From Flavobacterium sp. H122 (GTDB lineage: Bacteria; Bacteroidota; Bacteroidia; Flavobacteriales; Flavobacteriaceae): a DNA stretch of 64,000 nt. Below the pieces are notes generated by a model. The model did no database searches. It saw only the letters and a program-made list of their open reading frames with translations, and was not told where the DNA came from. Shown piece after piece: positions 1 to 9,891 of this stretch. Positions within the stretch are counted from its first letter, which is position 1, and every line of letters begins with the position of its first letter. Where the stretch lies: NCBI RefSeq assembly GCF_004959765.1, contig NZ_SJZD01000003.1, positions 282,368 through 346,367 on the forward strand, written 5' to 3'. A program made the translations under genes and the position numbers.

Positions 1-1
1 C

Positions 2-3000
2 GGATTAAATTTTGATAAAGAGACAATAAATTTAGAAGTACCTTTTAGCGTAAGAGAAGTTACTATTTATAAGGAATTACCTGAAAATCTTTGGAGTTAT
101 GCCAGAAAGAGCGGTAGCAATAAAGCGTCAGGTAAGGTAATGAGTTACGATATCGATTTGCTGAACGACGCAGGAGAAGTCCTTCTGAGTTTTAAAGATT
201 TTGTGACCCTTCCTTTGGAAGGTATTTCAACTGTGGATAATTCAGCTGTGGCTGAAGAATCGGAAGGGGTTTATTTATATGATACGATTTGGCAGGAGTC
301 TTTGCTTTGTGAAGTTCCGGAACAATCTTCTTTTGCTTCGGGATTGATTCTATTAGCGGGAGGTCCGGCGATTTTGGCAGATCATCTTAAGGAGTCACTG
401 GAGATAGAAGTAGAATTGATAGGCGGTGACACACCGGAATCCTATTTTGTGGATGTATTGGATAAAGTAAAAGAGAAACTAGTGGAGAAGGGCTCGTGTG
501 AGCTGGTGCTGGTTTATCAAAATTCGGACTATACAGACTACGGTTTTGTTTCAGGACTTTTGAAGACAGCAGTCCATGAAAACCCTAGATTCAGAGGCAG
601 GACAATAGGTGTTGACAGTTTGTCAATCCAGCATAGGCAAGAGCTTATCGGTATTTTGGAAGCAGAACAAAATTCGAAAGATATAGAAGTCCGCTATAAA
701 GATGGGAAAAGGGAAGTTAAAACGCTTGAGCGTATACCTGAATTACTGGATTCTCAGGGGTCAAACCCTATAAAAGAAGGAGGGGTGTACCTTATTACCG
801 GTGGAGCAGGCGGTTTAGGGCTTATTTTTGCAGAGTACATAAGCAGGACCAAAGACACAAGGGTTATCCTTACAGGCAGGACAGAGCCGGGTCTTAGTTT
901 AAAAGAAACGCTTTTAAAACTGCCAAATGCTGTGTATCACCGCTGTGATGTGAGTAATAAGCCGGAAGTGTTTTCTTTGATTGATATGATAAAATCCACA
1001 TATTCTAAACTGGATGGAGTCATTCATAGTGCCGGAGTTATCCGTGACAGCTTTATTGTCAGGAAAACAAAAGAAGAACTTCATCAGGTACTGAGTCCTA
1101 AAATATCCGGGGTTAAAAATCTAGACGAAGCCACCAGGGACGAAGCACTTGATTTTATGGTTTACTTTTCTTCCATAGCAGGAGTGCTGGGCAATGTGGG
1201 TCAGTCAGATTATGCCTCTGCCAATGCGTATTTGGATAATTATGCCCAATACCGTACCGGTGAGCAAGCCAAAGGGCATCGGCATGGCAGGACACTGAGT
1301 ATCAATTGGCCGTTATGGGAAGAAGGAGGTATGCAGGTTGATGCAGAAGCTAAAAAGCACATGGAAACCCAATGGGGCATACTTCCATTGCCTGCAGAGG
1401 CCGGATGTACTGCTTTTGAAACATTGTTAAAGAATAATTCGAATCAGGGCATTGTGGCTTTTGGGAAAGCGAGTAAAATAGTCAATATACTTTTAAAAGA
1501 AGAAACAAAAATAGAGAAACCTTTAAATGTATTAGTTCCAATCGGAGATGAACTGAGCAAGTTGAAAGCGGCATCAATAAGCTACATCAGAGGACTGTTA
1601 TGCAAAGAATTAAGACTGCCGGAAGATAGACTAGAGTTAGACGCTCCTTTTGAAAAGTACGGAATAGATTCGATATTGATTAGTAAATTAACGAACCGTT
1701 TAGAGGAGGTTTTTGGTCAGATTCCAAAGACGTTATTTTTTGAGTATCAAACATTAGGAGAACTTGTAGAGTATTTTATAGAAAAACACACTTTTAGATT
1801 ACAAGAGGTAACAGATCATTTTGCAGAAAATGGTGCCAGTTCTTTAAGTACTGAGGTTGATTTAAAAAAATTAACTTCAAAAAATACAAGAATAGCATAT
1901 AGAAATAATAAAAATATAAGGATAAAAGATTTCTTAAAAACAGAAGATATAGCCGTTGTAGCACTTGGAGGTATGTTTTCAGAAGCTTATAATCCAAGCC
2001 AATTGTGGTCTAAAGTTGCATTGGAAAAGGTGATGGAAAAGGCTGTAAAAGTGAATGGTACTGAGTATTTTTATGGACCAGTCAAAGAAACTTATGAAAT
2101 AGATATAATTGAAAGATTGGGTTTCACTAAAAACAGTTTTTCTTTACTGAGCCGACAGCAACAAATGATATTCAGTGTTTTGGGACAAGCTATGGATGAA
2201 AACGATATAACTATAGATGATTTGTCTTCTAAAACAACAGGGGTATTTATAGGAGCACAAGAAGTCTCAGAAGATAAAAACAGTTTGGTTGAACAAAATC
2301 TTGATAATAATTTATCTTATTTAATACCTAACAAAGTATCATTTCAACTTAATCTAAAAGGACCTAGTGAAATAGTAAATACATATTGCACAAGTGTTTA
2401 TGTTGCTTTACACAGGGCTATTCAAAGTATCAAATCAGGGGAATGTGATCAGGCAATAGTTGGAGGAGTGAATGTGATTTCTGAAAATGATTTCAAAAAG
2501 GGAGTCAACACTGAAATGAGTGAACTATTAAGTATTGACAAGAGAACTAAAAGCTTTTGTGACGATGGAACTGGTTTTGTTAGAAGTGAAGGTGCGGGAA
2601 TATTAATTATCAAAAGCTTAAAACAGGCCAAAGTAGATAGTAATAGAATTTTAGCATTAATAAAAGGAAGCTCTGTTAAACATGGCGGACGCGGTTTTTC
2701 TTTAGAGGCACCAAATGCAAAAGGAATAAAAGAAGTTATACGTACCAGTATACGAAATGCAGGAATAGATTCAGCAACTATTGATTACATTGAGGCACAT
2801 GGGATTGCCAACCGAATGGCAGATGCTATTGAACTCGGAGCAATCAGTGATGCTTATAATGAACTAAGTTCAAACCCTGACAAAAAGTGGCATATCAGCA
2901 GCATTAAACCAACAGTAGGCCATACTGAATTAGCTTCGGGAATGGCATCTATAATTAAAACTATTTATGCATTACAAAATAAAATAATACCAGGAATTCC

Positions 3001-6000
3001 TGGATTAGATATCCTTAATAAGGAATTTGACCCTGCTCATTCAATGATTCTTAAATCTGAATCTGCTCCATGGATAAACGGCAAGTACCCTAGACGGGTT
3101 GCCCTTAATGGTTATGCAGTTGGGGGTGTCAATGCTCATATTATCCTAGAAGAATATAAAGTGAATGAAGATTTTAATAGTTCAGATATCATTAAAATTG
3201 AAGACAGTATCTTGTCAGCTGAAACTAAAAATCTAGAAAGTGAACAGTTAGAATCACAAATAGATCAGAAATACATAGCTATATTATCTTCCTTGAGTCA
3301 AGAGATATTTAAGATGGATTTAGACAGTATTGATAAATCATCATCACCTATAGATTACAATTTAGACTCAGTTCAAATGATTCAATTTACAAGGCGAATC
3401 AACGAAACATTGAATCTGAACATTAAAATGGGGCAGATTTTAGGAGTTGACAACTTTAGTGATCTTTTTAATTTACTAGAGAAGGAATGGTTATCGGGCA
3501 TGAATAGTAATCAAGATAGAGAAATTACCGAGGTCATTGATTTAGAAAAACTTTATGCTGTTTCTGAAGGTCAAAAAGGCTTGTGGTTCGTACAACATTT
3601 GGAACCGGATAACACCGCTTTTAATATACCTATAGCTTTCAGTTTTGCTGGAAAAGCAAATCATAATGATCTGGAAGAAACATTGAAATTAGTATTGAAT
3701 GATTACCCTATTTTACGTGCTAATTTTATTGAACATCAAGATACAGGAGAAATTTTTCATAAAATAAATGACATTGAAAAATCACTGTTTTTGGATTATT
3801 GCAATATTGAAAATAGAAATAATATCAATGAGGAATTTTGGCAATTATTAAGAAAGCCATTTAATTTAAAAGAAGATAGCTTGGTTCGATTGTATATCCG
3901 ATATGATCAAAGCGAAAACAAAACCTACATTTTATTTGTAATCCATCACATTGTTTTTGACGGAACATCTGCGATTCTATTTGTTAAATTATTTATGTCA
4001 AATTATCAAAAGTTCTTAAAGGGGGATGCTGTAGTTAGTAAAGAACAAGATCTTGCATACTTCGATTTTGTAGAATGGGAAAAACAATATACTTCCAGCC
4101 AAGAAGGTGAAGAAAACATGGCATACTGGCGTGAAAAGTTTCCAGATAGATTACCAGTATTGGCTTTACCTTATGATAGTGCACCATCTATAGAGCTGAA
4201 AACAAAAAAAGTTGGTTGTGAAATAGAAATAATTAAAAAAACGGAATTAGATCAGTTAAAGAAACTTGCCCGTGATTTAAACGTTAATTTATCAGTACTA
4301 TTATTAAGTGTTTTTAATGTCCTTCTCCATAGATTGACCGGTGAAGAAGATATTGTAGTGCTTACACCAACAGCAGGACGACCAAAGCAAAAACATGAAC
4401 AAAGCATAGGGTTTTATGTAAATATGATGATGACACGAAATACTGTTTCATCAAAAAATGAATTTAATACTCTTGTAAAAGATATAAAAAAGGAGTTTAT
4501 TAATGGAATAAGTAATGCTGCTTACCCCTTTCCAAAGCTGATTTCGGAATTAAAACTTAATGGGGCCAATAGCAGAATGTCAAATTTTCAGGCATTTTAT
4601 GCTTTTCAGAATATTTTTGACAAGAATGCTGACGATGAAATGATATTAATAGAAAGATTAAGTGATCAATTTCAAGAGACAGAAGAAGAATATTCTATGG
4701 AAATTTTTGATTTGCATGAAGAATTAGTGTTAAACTTAAAATACAATCAAAATTTATTTAAAGCATCAACAATTAAAAGACATCTTGGGTATTTTAAGCA
4801 ATTGTTAACAGGTATTATTGAAGATCCAAATAAAATTATCAAAGACTATGAAATTCTTTCGAAAGAAGAGAAACAATTATTGTTAGTAGATTGGAATGAT
4901 ACTTCATCAGACTTTTCAAAAGAAAAAACAATTATTGATTTATTTGAAGAACAAGTCAATAATTCACCTGAAGCAATAGCTGTAGTCTTTGAAGATACTC
5001 ATTTGACTTATAATGAACTAAATAATAAGGCAAATCAATTGGGCCATTATTTAATAGAACAGGGTATAAGGGAAGGTTCGCTTATTTCAATTTGTGTTGA
5101 GCGTAGCTTAGAGATGATTATTGGCATACTGGGAGTATTAAAGGCCGGAGCTGCATTTATACCTGTTGATCCTGAATATCCAAACGATCGTATTGCCTAT
5201 ATGTTGGATGATTCAGACGCTACTTTGGTACTTAGTACTTCCACTAGTAGAAAAAAAATTGAAACTAAACCAGATCTTCATATTGTTGAGTTGGATACTG
5301 ATTGGAATACTATTAATGAGAAAGAAAAAATAAATCCACAAATAGAGCGAAAAGGTAAAAATCTTGCCTATATAATTTATACTTCAGGTTCTACAGGGAA
5401 ACCCAAAGGAGTAATGATTGAGCATTCCGGATTGGTCAATTTATTCATTAGTCTGTCAAAAGAAATTGGTTTTGGGTCAAATTCATCTATTTTTTCCTTA
5501 GCAACATTTAGTTTTGATATGTCATATGTTGAATTGTTTTTACCTCTTATGGTAGGAGGTAAGTTTTTTATTATAAAGAAAGATATAGTTCAGGATGGGT
5601 TCAAACTAATAGAGAAAATAGACCAATATCGTCCTACACATTTGGAAGCTACTCCATCCGGCTGGCAATTACTGGTTAATTGTGGATGGAAAAATAAAGA
5701 GGACATAAAAATTCTGATTGGAGGAGAAGCATTAAATGAAAAAATTAAAGCAGAATTAACTAAAACCGGTAAAATATGGAATTTATATGGACCAACAGAA
5801 ACGACGATTTGGTCTACAATTAAAAGAATTGGATCTGATGACGTTATATCTGTAGGTAAACCCTTAGCCAATACGAAAATTTATATTCTGGAAAAAGAAG
5901 GTTGTCATTTAAGGCCTATCGGAGTTTCTGGAGAGATATGTATTGGAGGAGCAGGTTTAGCTAGAGGGTACTTAAACTTACCAACTCTGACTACAGAGAA

Positions 6001-7945
6001 ATTTATTCCTAATCCGTTTATTGATGAAACAAATTCAAGACTGTATCGTACAGGTGATTTGGGACGCTGGTTAGATGACGGTAATATTGAGTATATAGGA
6101 AGAATAGATGAGCAGGTAAAAATCCGAGGTTATCGCATTGAGTTGGGAGAAATTGAATCTGTATTGCTTCAAAGTAACTTGGTGAGCCAAGCAGTAATAG
6201 TTGTCAAAGGACAAGAAGATAGTAAACATTTAGCAGCTTATGTTGTTCCTAACGAGAAATTCAATCGATCAGAAATTATTAAATTTTTAAACAATAGACT
6301 TCCACAATACATGATTCCTATGATTGTTGAACTGGAGAAACTCCCATTAACACCAAATGGAAAAATAGACAGACGCTCATTGCCAGATATGAATAACTTA
6401 GTAAGCTATGACTATGTAGCCCCACGCAATGAATTAGAAGAAAAACTAGCTAAAACCTGGGAAGAGCTACTAAATATAGAACGGGTAGGAGTGAATGATA
6501 ATTTTTTTGAATTAGGTGGTCATTCATTGCTGGCAACAAGATTAGTCTCAGCTATTCAAAAACAAGGTTATTCTATTAGTTTACAGGATGTTTTCAATGC
6601 CAGTACATTAAGTGATCTTGCAATTTACCTGGACTCCAGTGTTTTGTCTTTTGAAGAAAAGATAAACATACTACTAGGTGAAAGTGAAGGAATTCTATCA
6701 GGAAAAATTATTAGTGAAGGATCTCATACAGATATAGTAAAAGAGCAGAATAATCATTATGAAAATTATATTAATGATGCTTTTGAAAGTATTGATATTG
6801 AGAAAACTAATGACTACAATCATATACTACTGTTAGGCGCTACAGGATATTTAGGAATGCACCTTCTTCATGATTTACTCCAAAAAGAGGAACAACAGAT
6901 TACAGTTGTCGTTAGGCCCGAAAAGAGTCAATCTGCAAATATCAGAATGGAGAATATGTATCAGTATTATTTTGAGCAGTCATTAGCTCCTTATTTAAAA
7001 AAACTTCATATTTTAGAAGGCGATGTTACAAATGAGTGTTTCGGATTAACAGAAGAAATTTACTTAAAATTACAAAATGAAGTAGATGTAATATTGAATT
7101 CAGCCGCTTACACAAAGCATTACGGCGATAAAATAATCTTTGATAAAGTTAATGTAAGGCTAATTCAGCATATGATTGATTTTGTCAAAAATCAATCATA
7201 TAAAGCACATATTCACCACGTTTCTACGATGGGTATAATAGGTATGCCGAGTGAGAAAAAAGATGATGTTTTCTCAGAATTTGACATCGATAAAGGGCAA
7301 TTGTTAGATACAGTTTATCAAAAGAGCAAGCTTAAAGCTGAAGTACTGCTAAATGAGGCTAGGGCAGATGGTTTGTCGGTAAGTATTTATCGTGTCAGTA
7401 ATCTTACATTTCATTCTAAAACAGGGAAATTCCAATCAAACCCAGAAGATAATGCTTTTTATACAGTTCTCAGATCATTCTTAGAGATTGGTGTAATACC
7501 AAAAATAGATAGAGGTTTTGATGTTTCCTGTATAGATTGGATATCCGAGGCTGTAATATCAATGATGAATAAAAAAGAACTGCTAAATTTTAATTGGCAA
7601 ATTAAAGATCCCGCAAGATTGTCAACAAAGCTTTTTGCTCAAACAGCCGAAGACTATGGCTTCAAAATTAAAGAGGTTGACTATATTGATTTTCTTAAGT
7701 TCATTCGTGATAATTATTCAAAATTTGAGGTGGCAATTGATAATGTGGTATTACATACAGGTATTATGAAGGATAAAAAAAGTGGAGAGACATTTCATGT
7801 AAGAAACGATTTAACTAATCGGGTCATGGAAATGCTGGAATTAGATTGGGATAATCCGGATGAATCCTCAGTTGTTAATATGCTCGATCATGCAACTCAA
7901 ACAGGCTTCTTTGAAAGAAACATGTATAAGGAAAAAATGGTCTGA
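2..7945 (+). CDS. Trans-AT hybrid PKS-NRPS megasynthase, 3' part (DH end-KR-ACP-KS-ACP-C-A-PCP-TD)
   Basis: The frame is open from base 2, so the gene begins left of the window; the ATG at 140 is internal. Residues are counted from that Met. The first ~30 residues resemble the end of a PKS dehydratase. KR: ~210-400, GGAGGLG and catalytic Tyr358. ACP1: Ser511 in YGIDS. KS: ~603-1010, with Cys750, His887 and His928 kept but in divergent motifs (TYCTS, HGIAN). ACP2: Ser1077. Condensation domain: HHIVFDG at 1269-1275. Adenylation domain: ~1600-2080, with YTSGSTGKPKG, YGPTETT and NGKIDRR. PCP: Ser2129 in LGGHSLL. Terminal thioester reductase: ~2230-2600, with GATGYLG and YQKSK (Tyr2393, Lys2397). 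No integrated AT follows the KS, so malonyl units must come in trans. The NAD(P)H-dependent reductase domain should release the chain as an aldehyde or alcohol. The first ~1.6 kb is much richer in GC than the rest. Confidence 0.95.
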   Translation, partial: GLNFDKETINLEVPFSVREVTIYKELPENLWSYARKSGSNKASGKVMSYDIDLLNDAGEVLLSFKDFVTLPLEGISTVDNSAVAEESEGVYLYDTIWQESLLCEVPEQSSFASGLILLAGGPAILADHLKESLEIEVELIGGDTPESYFVDVLDKVKEKLVEKGSCELVLVYQNSDYTDYGFVSGLLKTAVHENPRFRGRTIGVDSLSIQHRQELIGILEAEQNSKDIEVRYKDGKREVKTLERIPELLDSQGSNPIKEGGVYLITGGAGGLGLIFAEYISRTKDTRVILTGRTEPGLSLKETLLKLPNAVYHRCDVSNKPEVFSLIDMIKSTYSKLDGVIHSAGVIRDSFIVRKTKEELHQVLSPKISGVKNLDEATRDEALDFMVYFSSIAGVLGNVGQSDYASANAYLDNYAQYRTGEQAKGHRHGRTLSINWPLWEEGGMQVDAEAKKHMETQWGILPLPAEAGCTAFETLLKNNSNQGIVAFGKASKIVNILLKEETKIEKPLNVLVPIGDELSKLKAASISYIRGLLCKELRLPEDRLELDAPFEKYGIDSILISKLTNRLEEVFGQIPKTLFFEYQTLGELVEYFIEKHTFRLQEVTDHFAENGASSLSTEVDLKKLTSKNTRIAYRNNKNIRIKDFLKTEDIAVVALGGMFSEAYNPSQLWSKVALEKVMEKAVKVNGTEYFYGPVKETYEIDIIERLGFTKNSFSLLSRQQQMIFSVLGQAMDENDITIDDLSSKTTGVFIGAQEVSEDKNSLVEQNLDNNLSYLIPNKVSFQLNLKGPSEIVNTYCTSVYVALHRAIQSIKSGECDQAIVGGVNVISENDFKKGVNTEMSELLSIDKRTKSFCDDGTGFVRSEGAGILIIKSLKQAKVDSNRILALIKGSSVKHGGRGFSLEAPNAKGIKEVIRTSIRNAGIDSATIDYIEAHGIANRMADAIELGAISDAYNELSSNPDKKWHISSIKPTVGHTELASGMASIIKTIYALQNKIIPGIPGLDILNKEFDPAHSMILKSESAPWINGKYPRRVALNGYAVGGVNAHIILEEYKVNEDFNSSDIIKIEDSILSAETKNLESEQLESQIDQKYIAILSSLSQEIFKMDLDSIDKSSSPIDYNLDSVQMIQFTRRINETLNLNIKMGQILGVDNFSDLFNLLEKEWLSGMNSNQDREITEVIDLEKLYAVSEGQKGLWFVQHLEPDNTAFNIPIAFSFAGKANHNDLEETLKLVLNDYPILRANFIEHQDTGEIFHKINDIEKSLFLDYCNIENRNNINEEFWQLLRKPFNLKEDSLVRLYIRYDQSENKTYILFVIHHIVFDGTSAILFVKLFMSNYQKFLKGDAVVSKEQDLAYFDFVEWEKQYTSSQEGEENMAYWREKFPDRLPVLALPYDSAPSIELKTKKVGCEIEIIKKTELDQLKKLARDLNVNLSVLLLSVFNVLLHRLTGEEDIVVLTPTAGRPKQKHEQSIGFYVNMMMTRNTVSSKNEFNTLVKDIKKEFINGISNAAYPFPKLISELKLNGANSRMSNFQAFYAFQNIFDKNADDEMILIERLSDQFQETEEEYSMEIFDLHEELVLNLKYNQNLFKASTIKRHLGYFKQLLTGIIEDPNKIIKDYEILSKEEKQLLLVDWNDTSSDFSKEKTIIDLFEEQVNNSPEAIAVVFEDTHLTYNELNNKANQLGHYLIEQGIREGSLISICVERSLEMIIGILGVLKAGAAFIPVDPEYPNDRIAYMLDDSDATLVLSTSTSRKKIETKPDLHIVELDTDWNTINEKEKINPQIERKGKNLAYIIYTSGSTGKPKGVMIEHSGLVNLFISLSKEIGFGSNSSIFSLATFSFDMSYVELFLPLMVGGKFFIIKKDIVQDGFKLIEKIDQYRPTHLEATPSGWQLLVNCGWKNKEDIKILIGGEALNEKIKAELTKTGKIWNLYGPTETTIWSTIKRIGSDDVISVGKPLANTKIYILEKEGCHLRPIGVSGEICIGGAGLARGYLNLPTLTTEKFIPNPFIDETNSRLYRTGDLGRWLDDGNIEYIGRIDEQVKIRGYRIELGEIESVLLQSNLVSQAVIVVKGQEDSKHLAAYVVPNEKFNRSEIIKFLNNRLPQYMIPMIVELEKLPLTPNGKIDRRSLPDMNNLVSYDYVAPRNELEEKLAKTWEELLNIERVGVNDNFFELGGHSLLATRLVSAIQKQGYSISLQDVFNASTLSDLAIYLDSSVLSFEEKINILLGESEGILSGKIISEGSHTDIVKEQNNHYENYINDAFESIDIEKTNDYNHILLLGATGYLGMHLLHDLLQKEEQQITVVVRPEKSQSANIRMENMYQYYFEQSLAPYLKKLHILEGDVTNECFGLTEEIYLKLQNEVDVILNSAAYTKHYGDKIIFDKVNVRLIQHMIDFVKNQSYKAHIHHVSTMGIIGMPSEKKDDVFSEFDIDKGQLLDTVYQKSKLKAEVLLNEARADGLSVSIYRVSNLTFHSKTGKFQSNPEDNAFYTVLRSFLEIGVIPKIDRGFDVSCIDWISEAVISMMNKKELLNFNWQIKDPARLSTKLFAQTAEDYGFKIKEVDYIDFLKFIRDNYSKFEVAIDNVVLHTGIMKDKKSGETFHVRNDLTNRVMEMLELDWDNPDESSVVNMLDHATQTGFFERNMYKEKMV

Positions 7946-7989
7946 TCGAATGAATAACAATAATATAATATAGAGAAATAATTAAAATA

Positions 7990-9003
7990 ATGGAATCAAA
8001 ACTATCATTAGTAAATGGTGCAAATGGACATTTAGGGAACAATCTTGTCCGATTATTATTAGATAAAGGAATTAATGTAAGAGCTACGGCGCGAAATATA
8101 AAAAACAAAGAGATATTTAAAGGGCTTGACTGTGAGGTAGTAGAGTCTGATTTAATGGATAAAAACTCTTTAATAAAAGCATTGCAGGGTGTTGATACGT
8201 TTTATGCTGTAGCGGCCGTATTTAAATTATGGGCAAAAGATCAACAAAAAGAAATTTATGAAATAAATCTAAAAGGAACCCAGAATGCTATTGAAGCTGC
8301 AGTAGAAGCAGGAGTAAAGAAAATAGTTTTTGTAAGTTCAATAGCAGCTCTTAATTTTTCATCAAATCCAATAAAAGAAAGTGACGGTAACAATCCAAAC
8401 AGACAAAATGTTTACTTTAATTCAAAAAATGACAGTGAGTTACTTGCTTTCGAATTGGCAAAAAAAAATGGTATAGAGTTGGTTTCAGTATTGCCTTCTT
8501 CCATGATTGGATCAAACGCATTTAGAGAATTAACTCCTTCGTATAATTTGCTTAAACTTATTCTAAAAAAACAGATTCCTATTGACACTGAGATGACTTT
8601 TAATTGGGTTGATGTCAAAGACGTAGCCGAAGGATGTTATTTGGCAGCTACAAAAGGTAAAAATGGGGAACGTTATATTTTGGCAAACGAAAAATGCATG
8701 ACTATTAGAGAGACAGTAATTATTACACAACAATTATTACCTGAAATGAAAATTAAATTACCAATAATTGTTCCAAAAAGTGTTTTATATATTGTTGCCT
8801 ATCTAATGGAAGTAGGAAGTAAGTTAACTGGAAAAGCACCATTATTAACTGTTAACAATATTGATGTATATTTTGGTTTACAGCAAAATTTTGATATCAG
8901 TAAAAGTAAAAAAGAATTAGGTTTTAATCCCAAACCTCCCACTCAAGCTGTAGAAGAAGCTTTGAAATATTTACAGGATAATAAAGAACGTCTTTTAAAT
9001 TAA
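7990..9003 (+). CDS. NAD(P)-dependent SDR, epimerase/dihydroflavonol-reductase-like
   Basis: This 337-residue extended short-chain dehydrogenase has an N-terminal nucleotide-binding motif GANGHLG (~10-16) and a YFNSK (Tyr-x3-Lys) catalytic pair around residue 140. It resembles the 3-beta-hydroxysteroid dehydrogenase/dihydroflavonol 4-reductase group. It starts 44 bases after the megasynthase stop on the same strand and is probably in the same operon. Inference: it may reduce or oxidise a carbonyl of the released product, for example the aldehyde made by the terminal reductase domain. The substrate cannot be told from sequence. Confidence 0.85.
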   Translation: MESKLSLVNGANGHLGNNLVRLLLDKGINVRATARNIKNKEIFKGLDCEVVESDLMDKNSLIKALQGVDTFYAVAAVFKLWAKDQQKEIYEINLKGTQNAIEAAVEAGVKKIVFVSSIAALNFSSNPIKESDGNNPNRQNVYFNSKNDSELLAFELAKKNGIELVSVLPSSMIGSNAFRELTPSYNLLKLILKKQIPIDTEMTFNWVDVKDVAEGCYLAATKGKNGERYILANEKCMTIRETVIITQQLLPEMKIKLPIIVPKSVLYIVAYLMEVGSKLTGKAPLLTVNNIDVYFGLQQNFDISKSKKELGFNPKPPTQAVEEALKYLQDNKERLLN

Positions 9004-9133
9004 ATCTGATCAAGATCTATTAATATTCTAGTATTTTCTTCAATTGTTGTTTTAGATTTTAAACCCTTAAGTTATTTGAAAAATCAACGGAATTATTAAT
9101 TCCATTTTAATATACATTTAATATACATTACAA

Positions 9134-9832
9134 ATGAAAACTACCACTGATGAAGCTATTGCTAATAAAAAAATCAAAAAATCTTCATGGAAAACTGCTT
9201 GGAGTCACTCTAAATTTCGAATAAAAACTATATTAGGATTGATCTTTATGATTTCAATTTTAATTTTTTTTCCAGGGTTTCTTGCATCTATTGAGCTTAG
9301 AGATGGAATTGTTTTAAATGATTGGTTCTTGAAAATTTTACCAGCTTATGATGTTTCAATACCCATATTTATTATTCTGTACTCAATTTCAGTATTAGGT
9401 TTTATAAGAATCTATCAAAATGCTTCAATTGGTATTATGGCGATATGGGGCTTTTCTTTATTGTTTACTGCGCGCATTATTACCATTGCATTAGTACCTT
9501 TAAACACACCAAATGATTTTATTATGCTGGTTGACCCGGCATCAGTTGTTTTTTATGGATCTAATACAATTACAAAAGATCTTTTTTTCTCAGGGCATAC
9601 TGCTACCTTATTTTTTTCTGCTTTGTGTTTCGAAAAGAAGACAGATAAGATTGTTACATTTATTTTAACCTTCATTATTGGTTTCTTACTATTGGTACAA
9701 AGGGCTCATTATACTATAGATATTTTGGGAGCGTTGGTTTTTAGTTATTGTTGTTGGTATTTAGCAAAAAAAATAACTAAGTATAAGACTAAGTCAAGCG
9801 AATTATTTGAAATAGAAATGTCTGGAATTTAA
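9134..9832 (+). CDS. PAP2-superfamily membrane protein, sphingomyelin-synthase-like
   Basis: The 232-residue protein has about six hydrophobic segments. Near its C-terminal half it carries two motifs typical of the lipid phosphatase/phosphotransferase branch: SGHT (~157-160) and RAHYTIDILGA (~190-200), which supply the catalytic His-His-Asp triad of PAP2_C (sphingomyelin synthase-related) enzymes. Such enzymes remove or transfer phosphate-linked head groups at the membrane. It sits between two polyketide genes, 130 bases after the SDR. A role in modifying or dephosphorylating the product, or a lipid carrying it, is inference. It could instead be a lipid-remodelling or self-protection function. 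Confidence 0.8.
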   Translation: MKTTTDEAIANKKIKKSSWKTAWSHSKFRIKTILGLIFMISILIFFPGFLASIELRDGIVLNDWFLKILPAYDVSIPIFIILYSISVLGFIRIYQNASIGIMAIWGFSLLFTARIITIALVPLNTPNDFIMLVDPASVVFYGSNTITKDLFFSGHTATLFFSALCFEKKTDKIVTFILTFIIGFLLLVQRAHYTIDILGALVFSYCCWYLAKKITKYKTKSSELFEIEMSGI

Positions 9833-9891
9833 ATTCAATCGAAGTATTTATTGTAAAGAAGAACTAATTAGTAACGAAAAGAATTGAATAT

